Shown here: one piece after another, positions 35,000 through 46,009 of the stretch
Numbering within the stretch: the stretch's first letter is position 1
Layout of the letters: each line of letters opens with the position of its first letter
DNA from: Ilex aquifolium
Lineage: Eukaryota > Streptophyta > Magnoliopsida > Aquifoliales > Aquifoliaceae
Direction of reading: 5' to 3'
Length of the DNA stretch: 64,000 bases
NCBI GenBank assembly: GCA_951799425.1
Contig: OX637394.1
Location: 17,541,001 to 17,605,000 of the forward strand
Notes under the pieces: model-generated
The model's database searches: none
Told to the model about the DNA's origin: nothing
What the model saw: the letters and a program-made list of their open reading frames with translations, nothing else
Translations under genes and position numbers: made by a program

Positions 35000-35004
35000 G
35001 ACTC

Positions 35005-36814
35005 CAAAAATCAGCTCCAACCTAGCTAGTTATCCTCCTTGCCAAAACCTAGGAGGTTTTCATGCTCGCCAGATCTGGAGAGACTAACTTGCTCGCCACT
35101 TCTTGTTGTTGAACAACTCCAACTGAACAGTCAAGTATACCTCCATCTCCCCTTTGTTTTGCCGAAACCTAGCTCCCTCTCCCCTCTGTTTTGCTACCAG
35201 AACCCCCCTCCCCCTCCCCTCTATTTTGCTGCCGAAACCCACCCCCATCTCTATTGATTTTTGTTATTGATTGGTATTGATTTTTTGTTAATTAGGTATT
35301 GATTTTTGGTTAAATAGGTGACTTTTGAATTGTACTAGCAATGCACCACGTACTTTGTACGTGAAAGTTTTCGTTAAAATATTTGATAAAATATATAAAA
35401 ATTTTAATTATATAACTAAATTAAATATTATTTCATGTTTATCATACTTAAATTGTTTGTATTGTGGATGAAGAGAAAAAGATACATATATCAATTTTTT
35501 AGCATCGGAAATGATATTGTATCAATAAAATTGTCGATATTTATTAATATTGAAATTTTGGAAAAAAAAGAATAATATTTTTATATATCCTGTTAAGAGT
35601 AACATGACCATCTAAAAGTTTTGTAAAGATAGAGATTTTTATATTTTGATATGCTAGATGTTAGTTTGTTATTTAAGTATGAAATGATATAATTGTAATC
35701 TGCATATTTAAATAGAAAAAGACATGGAAATCTTTATAGTTTTTTATAAGGGCAAAATAGTGAATTAACAGTTTTTCATGTAAGGTACTTTTATTAATAG
35801 TATAGATATAGATTATTAAAAGTTAGTTGAAATAATTAGTTAAAATAGAGAGTGTAGTTAGAGTGAATTTGAAAAAGTAGCTAGCTAAAGTAAAAAATAT
35901 AATATTTAAATATATTTTGACTAGCTATTTTGTTGAGCTGTGTTGAAGATGCTCTAAGAGAGCCAAGGCACCAGCAAACTTTTGTTAACTGGACCTACCT
36001 TTGCAACAGTTTCGGTAACTACTAAAAGAATGCAAAGATATTTCATCGTAATTAAATGTTATTAGACTACTTTGACCTTACTGAAATCAAACAACAATTA
36101 AATCATGCTTACAAGAATGGATGAAAGATGAATTTGGGAGTACAACAAAAATGACTCACCAAAACTGGTAATTGCTAAAACTTATTTGCTTTGTCTTGGA
36201 AACCAGATGACACATATCCTCACACACGGATACACGCTTTTACGAATTCGAGAATATCACAAATGTAACTCATTTATAACTCTGTAGAATTTTTAAACAA
36301 TAAACCTAAATATATTTAGAGATCAACGATTATGATTTAGTCACATTCAGCGTCCCGGTACTTTTTTTGGAAAAAAAAAAATAGTTTCCCAATATGCAAA
36401 CCAGATAAATCAAACAACAATAAGTTTTATGAAGTCATTACCAATTCAAATGAGACATCGTTGGCTAGGCAATGTATGGACACAGGATTTCCAAGAGCGA
36501 AAGAGGAGTTTTTCACCACCTCTGTCAATAGTATGTGAAGAAACTGGGTTGTCACTGGGCTTGCAGTGTGCTTTTCACAACCACTTCTTTTTAGCCATAT
36601 GTGCCACCTCTGTCAATAGTATGAAACAATTTCTGTTTCAAAATATTCATAGATTGAAATATTAATTTGTAGAATATAAAGAGTTTATAAAGAAAGAAGA
36701 ATCTGAAGTTGCCCCAGTGACCTTAATACCCTTTATATTGCTTTTTCTCCAACATACCACTCTCCTTCTCCAGCTAACACCCACCACTCAAGGTTACTGG
36801 TAACACCCTTACTC
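35005..36814. other. Intergenic DNA, no gene recognised
   Basis: The start is C-rich (35100-35250, repeated 'ccctctccccctctg'-like phrases). The middle is very AT-rich (35330-35960), with the phrase 'actagcaatgcaccacg' at about 35333 and 'attaatagtatagatata' at about 35795. This pattern looks like a dispersed repeat, but its class was not established. Confidence 0.4.
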
Positions 36815-37439
36815 AGTGTTATCAACCGATCTAACCAATAAACTGTTGAACCATAACTTTTATTGAACCAATACTTAAACTAATCCTACGGTAAACTGTT
36901 GAACCAGGACCTAAACTGATCCAATTAACAAACCGGACCGTCTATACAACTGAATCGGTTATAAATCATAAAACCTGGTGATTTTTTTTAAAAAAAAAAC
37001 CAATAAACCGTACAAGATTTAAAAACCGGCCGATTCGAATTCTAAGTCATTGAAAAGGCTGTTAACTCCCTCCAGCTGTACTTCCTCATCATCAGGTTTT
37101 TCCACCTAAGGCTAGCTACCAGAGCGGCATAAGCCACGGAACCAAATTATATTACTTACCGGAGCCAAATGATGCTATTATAGGCAGGTGGAGCTTTCGG
37201 TTTTGCTCACTTTGTCGATGTAGAATTTGCTTCTTCACTTGAACAAGGCGTTCAAATGTCTTCAACGGTTTTGCTTTCAACATTCACATATTATTTTTAT
37301 CTGAGATTTAAAAGCCAAATCACTAATTAATAAAATTTAAATAATTATATATATATATATACGACCGATATGACCAATTGACCCAACAGTTAGACCAATA
37401 ACTGCTGGTTCAATATTTGGTCCGATTCTAATAACATTG
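36815..37439. mobile_element. Mutator-like non-autonomous TIR element, copy 2
   Basis: A 625-bp relative of 18603-19378. It starts AGTGTTATCAACC and ends TTGGTCCGATTCTAATAACATTG. Flanks are CCCTTACTC (36806-36814) and CCCCCACTC (37440-37448), a 9-bp duplication with two mismatches, so it is probably older than copy 1. It also shares the internal phrase 'aattgacycaacagtt'. Confidence 0.7.
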
Positions 37440-37448
37440 CCCCCACTC

Positions 37449-38270
37449 TATATAACCCTTATATTACTGTTGTCATTTCTCCGAATAATACTCCCCACTG
37501 TCGATTACCCAACTCCATTAACGACTTCAACAATCGAAATCAAAACGAAAGCAAAGAGGAAAGCTTAGGCTAGTGGCGAAATGGTTCCAGCAACGGGGAG
37601 AGAGAGAGAGAGAGAGAGAGAGAAGGCAAAAATGAGGATAGTTTTGTCATTTTAACATATATTTTCACACCAACCTCCCTTTGTAGCGCGTGGCTCACAA
37701 AATCTGTTAAATTAGACGGAAAGGCTAACTTTACAGTTTAGTCCACTAAGCACAGGAGGTAACATGTGGAGGTTTTTAAATGTTAATGAGGTAAAGAGCA
37801 TTTAAGGTATACCATAGGTAGGTAAAATAAAGTTTGTCCTTGATGATTTAAATTCATCTTATTTTATGAATAATACAAGTATATATGAACACTTGTGTAG
37901 CAGATTTAAATTCACTGGGGGCAACAATGTTCAGAGATAGCATGTTGTCATACCAAGTAAGTCACAACTCAATACACGAGTCTAGGGTCAAATATGCGTA
38001 ATCTTACCCACTCATGGAGAGGTCGTTTCCCTTTTCCAAACCCATCATGCCCAAGTGCTCAATGGCATTCAAATAGGCAATTGCTTACATACTTGGCATA
38101 AGGGGAAAGTATTAAGTAAGCTAAGAAGTTCCATCAACATGTTTGGGGGAGTGTTGGGTGGAAGCTTGAGTTAACTAAGTAGTGAGTATTGATTCATCCA
38201 CAGATGCTCCTCTACAGCTGGAGTAAGTATTAATTCTCACTCTAAAGAAAAAGTAAATTAACGGCGAAGA
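37449..38270. other. Intergenic DNA with a GA microsatellite
   Basis: An (AG)n tract is at 37599-37623. Otherwise no gene or repeat is recognised before the duplicated RING segment begins. Confidence 0.5.
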
Positions 38271-41200
38271 TGGGTTTCAATCCCTTACTCCAGCTCATCT
38301 CGGTATCTTTGCATGAATCAAGACTAACACAGTCAGCTGACATTCGACTTCAAAGATTAGAGCAATTTTCAGTTTCGGAGACTACAGCAGCAAAACTCCA
38401 CAACAGCACACAAGTGTTTCACCTGGAATTTAAATTATTTCTTGTCTTATCTTTAGATATTTCTAGTTGGGACTTGTTTCAGGGAACAACTGACTCTAAG
38501 AAGGCCAGAATGATTACACAGACAACTCCCTAAGTCCATTCTATATCCATAATAAAACAGAGACAGCAACTCAACCTATGTTAACTCAAGAACCAAATAT
38601 TATTATCAACAGAATGCCACTTTACAAAGGTTATCCAATCTCAGTTTTCCCTTTCGCTTTTCTGCCAGTTTATTAGGGTTCTCTCCCTATCCAAAAGCAA
38701 GGCCGGTGCGCCCCTGGTTTTTTTGGGTAGGAGGTAATGATTGAATTTTTTTTGAGTAATCCCGAATATGCTTGGGAAACCAACAACCAATAACATAAAT
38801 CCCACATCTGACACCAGTCACACCACACATCCAAAGCCAACAAATGATTTTGGAAACCAAAGCAGAAGTACAAGAAGAAACCATGATAGTTTAGACAAAT
38901 CGAAGATGAAAAGAACCTATTACCTTTGTACACCTTTAAACAGCCTACTAAGGTCCATCATAAGCCAATTTCTAAGACCACTTCCAATCCACCAGGCATG
39001 TGCACCTCGTCTGGTTGAAGAACCTGAGTTACTTATTCAAACATGCAACAAAGAAAAGAAAGCAGACTTGCAGCGTAACAAAACCTTAGTAATTAAATGG
39101 CCATCCAGAGTGATTCGTCCCATTGTTCTCTTCATAAGTGGTTGTTGAGCTACTTCCTCCTGTTTCAGGGTATTGACGAGTGTTTTGGTTTGATGAACGA
39201 AAAGGCCACAAGAACGAGAATGGATTTCTCCTTTCCTGATTCTGCCCACTGTTCTCCCTGCCACCACTGTTACTACCGCTGCTGCTTCCAGTCCCAGTAG
39301 TTGACCTCCTATTCGTACGAGCAGTACTTGAACCTAGTGGAGGCAGCTCAAGGCGACAAACAGGGCATGAGTTGTGCTGAACCAACCAAGGAACAATGCA
39401 ATCAGAATGATACATGTGGTTACATGGCATCTGCCTTGCTTCAGAACCCAACTCAAATTTATCTTTACAAACTGGGCAGTGAGAATCGGTGTTAAGATGT
39501 CTCTGTGCGATCCTAATAGTAGGCATAGCATCAATTGCGGACCGAGGTGCTGGGGCTGGACCCTGCCTATCATTCATAGTAAGCTGTTCAATCAAATCTT
39601 GCAGTCCTGGCCCCGTGAACAACTCGCCAAAGTCAGCGGGCCGCCTCCCAATTCCCGGACTTCCATTGAAAAAGAACTCAAATGCATCATTCTCAGACAT
39701 CCTGACGGGAGCTTGTCCATGGAATATCAACCACGGACCTGAACCAAAAGCCGTAGTGCGTTCAGGCCCCAGACCAGGTCTCGCCCTTATGTCAAAGTTA
39801 GGATTTCTTCCCGTCATTCTCTGCCGCATAAAAGCCGCAAAAGCATCCATAATCCCAAATCTGGGGTCGGAGAAAGGTTCCATAAATCCAAAATCAGAAC
39901 CATGTCCCGGGTTATATCCAACCTGTTGCCCAGTGCCCACCACCTCACTGAGTTCTTGTACAAAGCCTCCATTGCAATATGGGCAAATCAAATCACTTCC
40001 TCGAGGCCGAACTGCCTGCCTGCATTGGTAGCACCAATGCGTATCTCTGCCACTTGACATCCTTTCTTTCTAGTATTTTTCTCAAATCAGCCCCTAAATC
40101 TAAAAGCCCAAGCACCTGAATTACTCTGCATCCAAAGGTTTAGATTTAGGGTTCAAAGACTATACAATTGACGAATATAACAAGTTCAAAAACTTCAAAG
40201 AATGAAAATGCCATAGTTGAAAGGCTAAGCTCAAGGCAAAATCCCCAACAATATGTGACTTTTCATACCTAAAAACGAAAGCTTACTTTAATCTAGTCAC
40301 ACCCACAATAAATTGCTTCACTGAGAATAAACAAAAAATGAAAGCACTTTGAGGATACCAGTCAGGTGCAGAAACTCTTCCATACATGACCACCACATAT
40401 AAATTGATCAAAATATGAACGTGGAAAATTGGTAGACCAAAAATGTGAAATATCTAATGGCAATCAACCTATCATTACAACAACATCACTAGATCATATG
40501 CACTTCAGCCAAAACTTAATCAACATATAAAAATAAAAAAAGACATCACCTACTTGAAAATGATCTAACTGCAACGCCAAAATGCCACAATAATACTTGT
40601 TCAATTAAGTTATATGCTTCAGAATATTCAAGAAAGCAGCCCTTAGTTTTAGGAGTCAATTATAACAATCTACAAGGAAAAAGTACACACTGGCCAGCAA
40701 ACAAAGCACATGTATGATTAAATAACTGACACTAGTTCATACGCAAGGGATGCAAGAATTAAAACAAGACCTATATTCACACAGACACACATACCCACAC
40801 ATAACACTATAAACACTACAATCAAACAATTGGTGCATAAAATCTTGATGTAATCAAACAATTGGTGCATAATCTATTGATGTAAGAGACATAGACCCAA
40901 AAAGGATCGTTCAAAATAATAGCACGAAATTTAATCATTTGTGGAAATAACATCACAGGTTAGATCTAGGATACAGTCCACCTTTTCCCAGAATCCTCGA
41001 TTAACCGGAATTAAACTGAGTAAAAGCCCTTTTAGCGTGCAATCGGGTACAGTGGTATCGAATTATCGAAAATTGAATGCAGAAATAAATCTAATTGGGT
41101 ATGTGCGTGTATGAGTAATATATAACAAAATCAATCAAGAATGGCTTTTGATCAAAATAAAATAAAAATCAAGCATGGCTGAGATTAAACGAAATTCAGA

Positions 41201-41350
41201 AATCAATAGAAAACCCTAATTAGAAGATGCTCGAACAGGCGACGAATTTTGAAGATTTGGGGGAATCAACAGCTGAGGACTTACCTCAGAGTAGAGTTAT
41301 GGTCTTCGCAGTGGACTCAACCCAAAGCCCAGAGAGAGAGATAGAGAGAG
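38270..41350 (-). repeat. Tandem segmental duplication, copy B (intact RING gene segment)
   Basis: Collinear with 26200-31070 across 3' flank, coding exon, intron and first exon. It is shorter because copy A gained the 459-bp MITE and other insertions. It contains its own short direct repeat near 40820-40885 ('caaacaattggtgcata' twice), which copy A has once. Confidence 0.85.
39086..40060 (-). CDS. RING-H2 E3 ubiquitin ligase (RHC1A/RING1-like)
   Basis: A 324-residue protein encoded in one exon. An N-terminal zinc ribbon has C10, C13, C26 and C29 (WCYQC...CPYCNGGF). The middle contains FGIMDAFAAFMRQRM and a short LQDLIEQLT segment. The RING-H2 domain covers about residues 195-235 (CPVCKDKFELG, CNHMYHSDCIVPWL, SCPVCR) with C3H2C3 spacing intact. 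A Ser/Gly/Asn-rich tail ends SGWPFNY. The protein should pass ubiquitin from an E2 to substrates that cannot be named from sequence. A non-coding first exon (about 41285-41340, donor GAG|gtaagt) is spliced to an acceptor at 40070 nine bases before the ATG, giving a 1.2-kb 5' UTR intron. A GA-rich stretch (41330-41360) lies at the presumed promoter. The start is supported by the N-terminal zinc ribbon beginning at residue 9. The decayed paralogue lies 9 kb away on the same strand. Confidence 0.94.
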   Translation of the reverse strand: MSSGRDTHWCYQCRQAVRPRGSDLICPYCNGGFVQELSEVVGTGQQVGYNPGHGSDFGFMEPFSDPRFGIMDAFAAFMRQRMTGRNPNFDIRARPGLGPERTTAFGSGPWLIFHGQAPVRMSENDAFEFFFNGSPGIGRRPADFGELFTGPGLQDLIEQLTMNDRQGPAPAPRSAIDAMPTIRIAQRHLNTDSHCPVCKDKFELGSEARQMPCNHMYHSDCIVPWLVQHNSCPVCRLELPPLGSSTARTNRRSTTGTGSSSGSNSGGRENSGQNQERRNPFSFLWPFRSSNQNTRQYPETGGSSSTTTYEENNGTNHSGWPFNY

Positions 41351-41461
41351 AGAGAGAGGGTTGTTGGAAGTCGTAGATTAGAAATTCGAGTGTAATAGAG
41401 GATTGGAAATATGCGGTTCTGGAAATTACGAGGAATGACACCAAAAAACAAAAAAAAAAAA

Positions 41462-41631
41462 AGAAATACTATGTAACTCGAATTTGTAACTTAAATTTAC
41501 ATTTCAAATGAAAGGGACCATTGGATGAATAGATTCCATTAATTTTTTTAAATGGGACCCACTGATCCAATGATCCCCTTCATTTGAGATGCACATTTAG
41601 GTTATAAATTTTGGTTACATAGCATTGCTAA
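41462..41631. mobile_element. Palindromic MITE, family M copy 3
   Basis: About 170 bp. It starts ATACTATGTAACTCGAATTT and ends TTGGTTACATAGCATTGCT, with the core TGGGACCCACTGATCCAATG. It lies about 120 bp upstream of the intact RING gene's first exon, between A-rich tracts that hide any target duplication. Compare copies at 31361 and 31734. Confidence 0.7.
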
Positions 41632-41825
41632 AAAAAAAAAAAAAAAAAAAGGGAAAAAAAATTAGAGTTAACTAGGCAACCTATAAACTATGTCATTTGT
41701 ATCAATTAAAATTTTAAACTAATATTTTTATCAACTTACACCTTTAAATATATAATTTGATTTAATGTGACCCTCTGTTTAAATTTGTTATTAACTTTAA
41801 TAAAAAAAATTTACGTACAAACTCA

Positions 41826-42003
41826 AATATCTTGAATTCGAATTTTTGTAATCTCTTGGAACTAAACAATGAGAGATTTATTTCTCATGAATATCCTAGT
41901 CCCGCGCGTGGATGGTCTGTCTTTGACCAGACCGGCGAGGGGATTAGTCAAGACACACGTAAATTGGTCTGGACATCCTTAATCGTTGAACCCAAAAAAA
42001 AAA
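41826..42003 (+). mobile_element. SINE-like element with 3' poly(A)
   Basis: The phrase order 'gagatttatttctcatgaat', 'tagtcccgcgcgtggatgg', 'ggggattagtcaagacacac', 'ggtctggacatcc', ending in an A10 run, resembles the body of plant SINEs of the Au type. The tRNA-derived head is not clear. A partial relative lies at 32826-32945. Confidence 0.45.
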
Positions 42004-44089
42004 AATTCACATAAATTAGAGATTATGGTGGTTAAGATCATACGTGTGATGTGCACGTGAGTCAATCCGTTACAATTAATAATGGATTTAGACAAAATGA
42101 TCACATTGAATAAATTGGCACAAATTAATTATTTAAACACTGATACATATGGGATAGTTTAGGGGTTAAATGTGAGATTTACTCAAGAAGTTAGGATGAA
42201 AATGTGTTGTCGTAAAATACGGGTGGTGAGCTGTTATGCACGGAGTAATTATTCGATGGATGGGTGGGACCGATCGGCTCATTATTGGATGACGCCAATA
42301 ATCATTTACTTGATTATGTCCAATATCTTGAGAGACTGGTCATCATATTGTTTATCAAATTATGAGCATATTCGGTGTATTGACACTTAGTATCTCAGAT
42401 GCATTGAGAAAATATCAAATGACAAAATTTGAAGAAAGACGGGAGATAATCAGCCACAATTATATTAGAAAATAAAAAATTAATTAATTGATAGTTACTA
42501 GTTAATAACAGTTGAAATGAGCAAAGTCATCGAAGATAATGGTTAAAAAAAAGTAATTAGTGGAGAAGATAAATAAGCATTCAAATTCTCAAAAGACTCA
42601 CGATCTGGGCATTATTAAGAGTAGTGTTTAAATTAGTTTTAAGAGAAGTTAATGTTGTATTTAAGATTGTTTTATTCAATCTTTTGTAATCGAAGTTACT
42701 TCGATTGAACTAATAAAAGATTAATCTTTTATTAGTTCTTTGTTATTTTATTTCGCCTTTGCACATTAAGATTTTTCATTTTTTTTTTGTTCAAAGAAAT
42801 TCTGAAATAAAATATTTGAACTCATTCTAAATAATCGACTAATAAAACTAGTTGCTGAATAAGATATCTCTGTCGATCACAACCGATTTTGGAGCAATAA
42901 TGTTATATTGAGGTTGACATGCATAAAATATTTTTCCTAGCCAAATTATGCTAAAAATCATCTAATTGTATTAGAATTTATCTAAAATTTAATCAATTAA
43001 AAAATTCAAATAAAATTACACTTTTTTTTTTTCATTTTAAATGTGTAGAGTGTATCCAAATTGAATTATTTGAGCAAAAAAGGACAGATTGATTGGTTGT
43101 ATTTTCCAGCTTGCTCCCCATCCTACTCTATATAAAAAATTTATTTGTTTTCGACATGACCCGATTTGTTCTCTAAAACCTTAAATTCATATAAAGAACT
43201 AATAAACCTAAATTCATTGTTTTATGCCAAATTTGACACGAGAAACACATTCAGTGGGTGATAGGTATAGTATAAACAAAAATGATTGGTTTTTTAAAAT
43301 GTTATCACGTACTATCATAAATTACTGTATATGATGGAATATTTTTTTCCTTGTTTTCACTATTATATTAGGAGCCGACATAAAAAAAAACAAAAAAAGT
43401 TACTGTGAGAGAAGGTTAGTCATGGATGATTGTCATGATTATTCTCTTCACGATTCAGATGGTTGGAAAACCTCACCCTTACTAATCTATGATAAGTATG
43501 ATGAATAAGAATTTTGGATCATTGGGAAACTGTGTTGCATTGTCCTCGTTATATTAGTTTTATTAATTTGACCCCTAAAATTTTAATTTGTGTCATTTTA
43601 GTCCTTAATCAAATAATTTGTTAAGTTTTTTTGACAAAAGTGACAGTGTGTCATTCTTTCGGATAGCATCACGTGACTAACAAGTGATCATTCTGTTAAA
43701 AATTTGACTGTTCGTTTGTATATGAATCATTTAAATATGAATTAAATATTTTGGGGATAAAATTGATAAAATTGATATTTTAATAATCAAACTGACAAAA
43801 TGTGTATACTTTAAAGACTAAAAATACTATTAAGCCAAAATAGTAAGAATAGGTTAATTTAGCATCACAATACCTGACACGATTAATTAAACAAATTAAA
43901 TTAAAATTGTCTAATATTTAATACGAACACCAAATTTGACTGACTTAACTTAAACACAATCGAAAGCAACTTGAGAATTGAGATGCGTACCATTTGGAAA
44001 ACTATATCACGCGCGTCGCTTAACGCGTGGTTGTCCTTAGCCATTAAATATGTTTTCCTTGCCACCTATTTCTTCCTCGGGAGTTCATG
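42004..44089. other. AT-rich intergenic DNA
   Basis: No gene is recognised. The block 43555-43830 ('acccctaaaattttaattt' ... 'tttaaagactaaaaatactattaa') reads like a decayed MITE, but its ends are not matched well enough to call. Confidence 0.4.
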
Positions 44090-44779
44090 GTCTCGGTTAG
44101 GGGTGTCTATGGGCTGAGCCGGGCTAGGCCCGTAATTTTTTTTTTTCGGGTCGGACTAGATAGTGTAGATTCAAGTCCTTACCCAAGTGAGTTATCGGGC
44201 AGATTGGGCCGGGTTTCGGGTTGGAGTAGGCTACCCGCAGCCCAACCCGCGAGCCTATTGGGTAGGCCTGTTCGCAGGCTTTTCTATATACAACTTTATT
44301 TAAAAATAATAAATATTTTTGTAACTTAATATTTGTGTAAATTATATTTTTGAATCAAAAATAGAGTCAAAATAGATAAAAATAAAATAATGAATAATTT
44401 TATTTTTAATTAGGGGATAAACTACATCCAATAAAATGAATACATTTCAACTAAGTTGACACCTACTCACTTATCTATCGTTTGCATTAGGAGTGTTCAC
44501 CCTACCCTATAGGTAGGAAATATAGTCTTCCGTTTTCCTACCCGATACTTTGCGGAAGAATTTTTTCATGGCCTACCCTACCCGATCAAGTGTGACATTC
44601 CTACCCGACTTCCGGCCAAATTAATCAGGTAGGAAGTCGGGTAGGAAATCGGGTGAACACTTTTATAGTTATTGATTTTTGAATCATTTTAATAATTCAA
44701 TTAAATAACATGCACCAATTTAACAACACAATAAACCAATAACACTAAAATCTAAAACAATTAAAACAACAATTACAAT

Positions 44780-45362
44780 TGATGGTGTTATTTCACGTGA
44801 ATGGGCAATGAGTTTTGGTTCAATTGTATGGGATGGATCTGAGCTACAAGGCTCGTGAATTGGTGGATGAATGTTCTAGTTATCCGAGGTGTAGTGTGTG
44901 CAACACAGTGGAAATATAGTGGTTCACCGGCTGATGAGCTCGGCTAGTCTACTCTCTAATGGAGACTCTTGCTCCTTTCTCTTTATTGATGATCAAAGAA
45001 ATTTACAAAGTCTTTTTTGACATTACTTGGGTTCTCCTCTCTGGTTGGGGTAATGTACAATACTTATAATGTTATTCCTAACCCTAAGAGATCTCTACCG
45101 AGATCTTTGCCCTTCATTCATGGGATCCCCCTTAATTCTGGGAGGGGATCCTGGTCAATTAAGAGTTTTACGCCTGGGATGTTGCTTGGCTACTGTTTTG
45201 GAGGTGTCAGCTGTCATCCAGCCACTTTCTTATCACTTCGGCTATTATTTCGCTTGGGAGGAGCTCGAGCTCTAGTTCCCTGAGCTCTGGAACTCCGAAC
45301 TGACCTCCCGATCTGACCTCACGGACTGAGCTCATACTTAGGGCTGATTTTGGGTACCATCA
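44780..45362 (-). repeat. 3' LTR of gypsy element (583 bp)
   Basis: The left copy. Immediately inside it (45363-45378) a C-rich run gives, on the minus strand, the G-rich polypurine tract expected before a 3' LTR. Confidence 0.95.
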
Positions 45363-46009
45363 GTTGCCCCCCCAGTCCTTAGTCCAAGTGAACTTGGGTA
45401 GGAGCTGAGCTGAGGTCCAGTTAAGGCTGACCTCCACTTGCCGACCTCGGTCTGCGTGCGAACAGGGTTTTGATGGTTATAGGTAATCATTTACCCTCCT
45501 TGTTTCCCGCGCACGTTCTCCACTTTGTGCAGTTAGCTTTAAATGCTTTTGAATTGACAGTAACGGCTCCCATTTCTCCCTCTCGAATTCTCTTGTCAAG
45601 CTTTCCATCTTCCTTCTTCTTCGTAGACTCATACTCTCCCAATTCATCGGCGAATTTAGGGTTTTGCTGAAACTCATCTCCCTTTGAATTGGTGTGTGTG
45701 TCTTGCTTGCTTCGAACTTTGGCTTGCTATTCGCCTTCGATTAGGTACGTTCCTGGCTCCCTACCTGCTATTTTCGTTCTGAATCCCTCGAGTCTGAGAT
45801 GGTTTTTTCATATTTGGACTTTTCGATTCTGTTATTTTAGGAATTGAGGCCTTTCCCTGTGTCGTCTTCCCCTCTTTTTGGACCCCTATTCCACCGCTAG
45901 AATCTTCATTATCGCGCACAGTTGTGTCAACCCCAGAGTTCTCAATGAGTGTTTTTCTGAAATTCTCCCACTCTACAAGTCTTTTAAGCTTCCCTTTACC
46001 TGCCCAGCC

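Noticed and set aside
44087..44329. 80-codon frame at the left edge of the nested stack
   Set aside because: It is the GC-rich terminal region of the outer hAT-like element and has no coding similarity.
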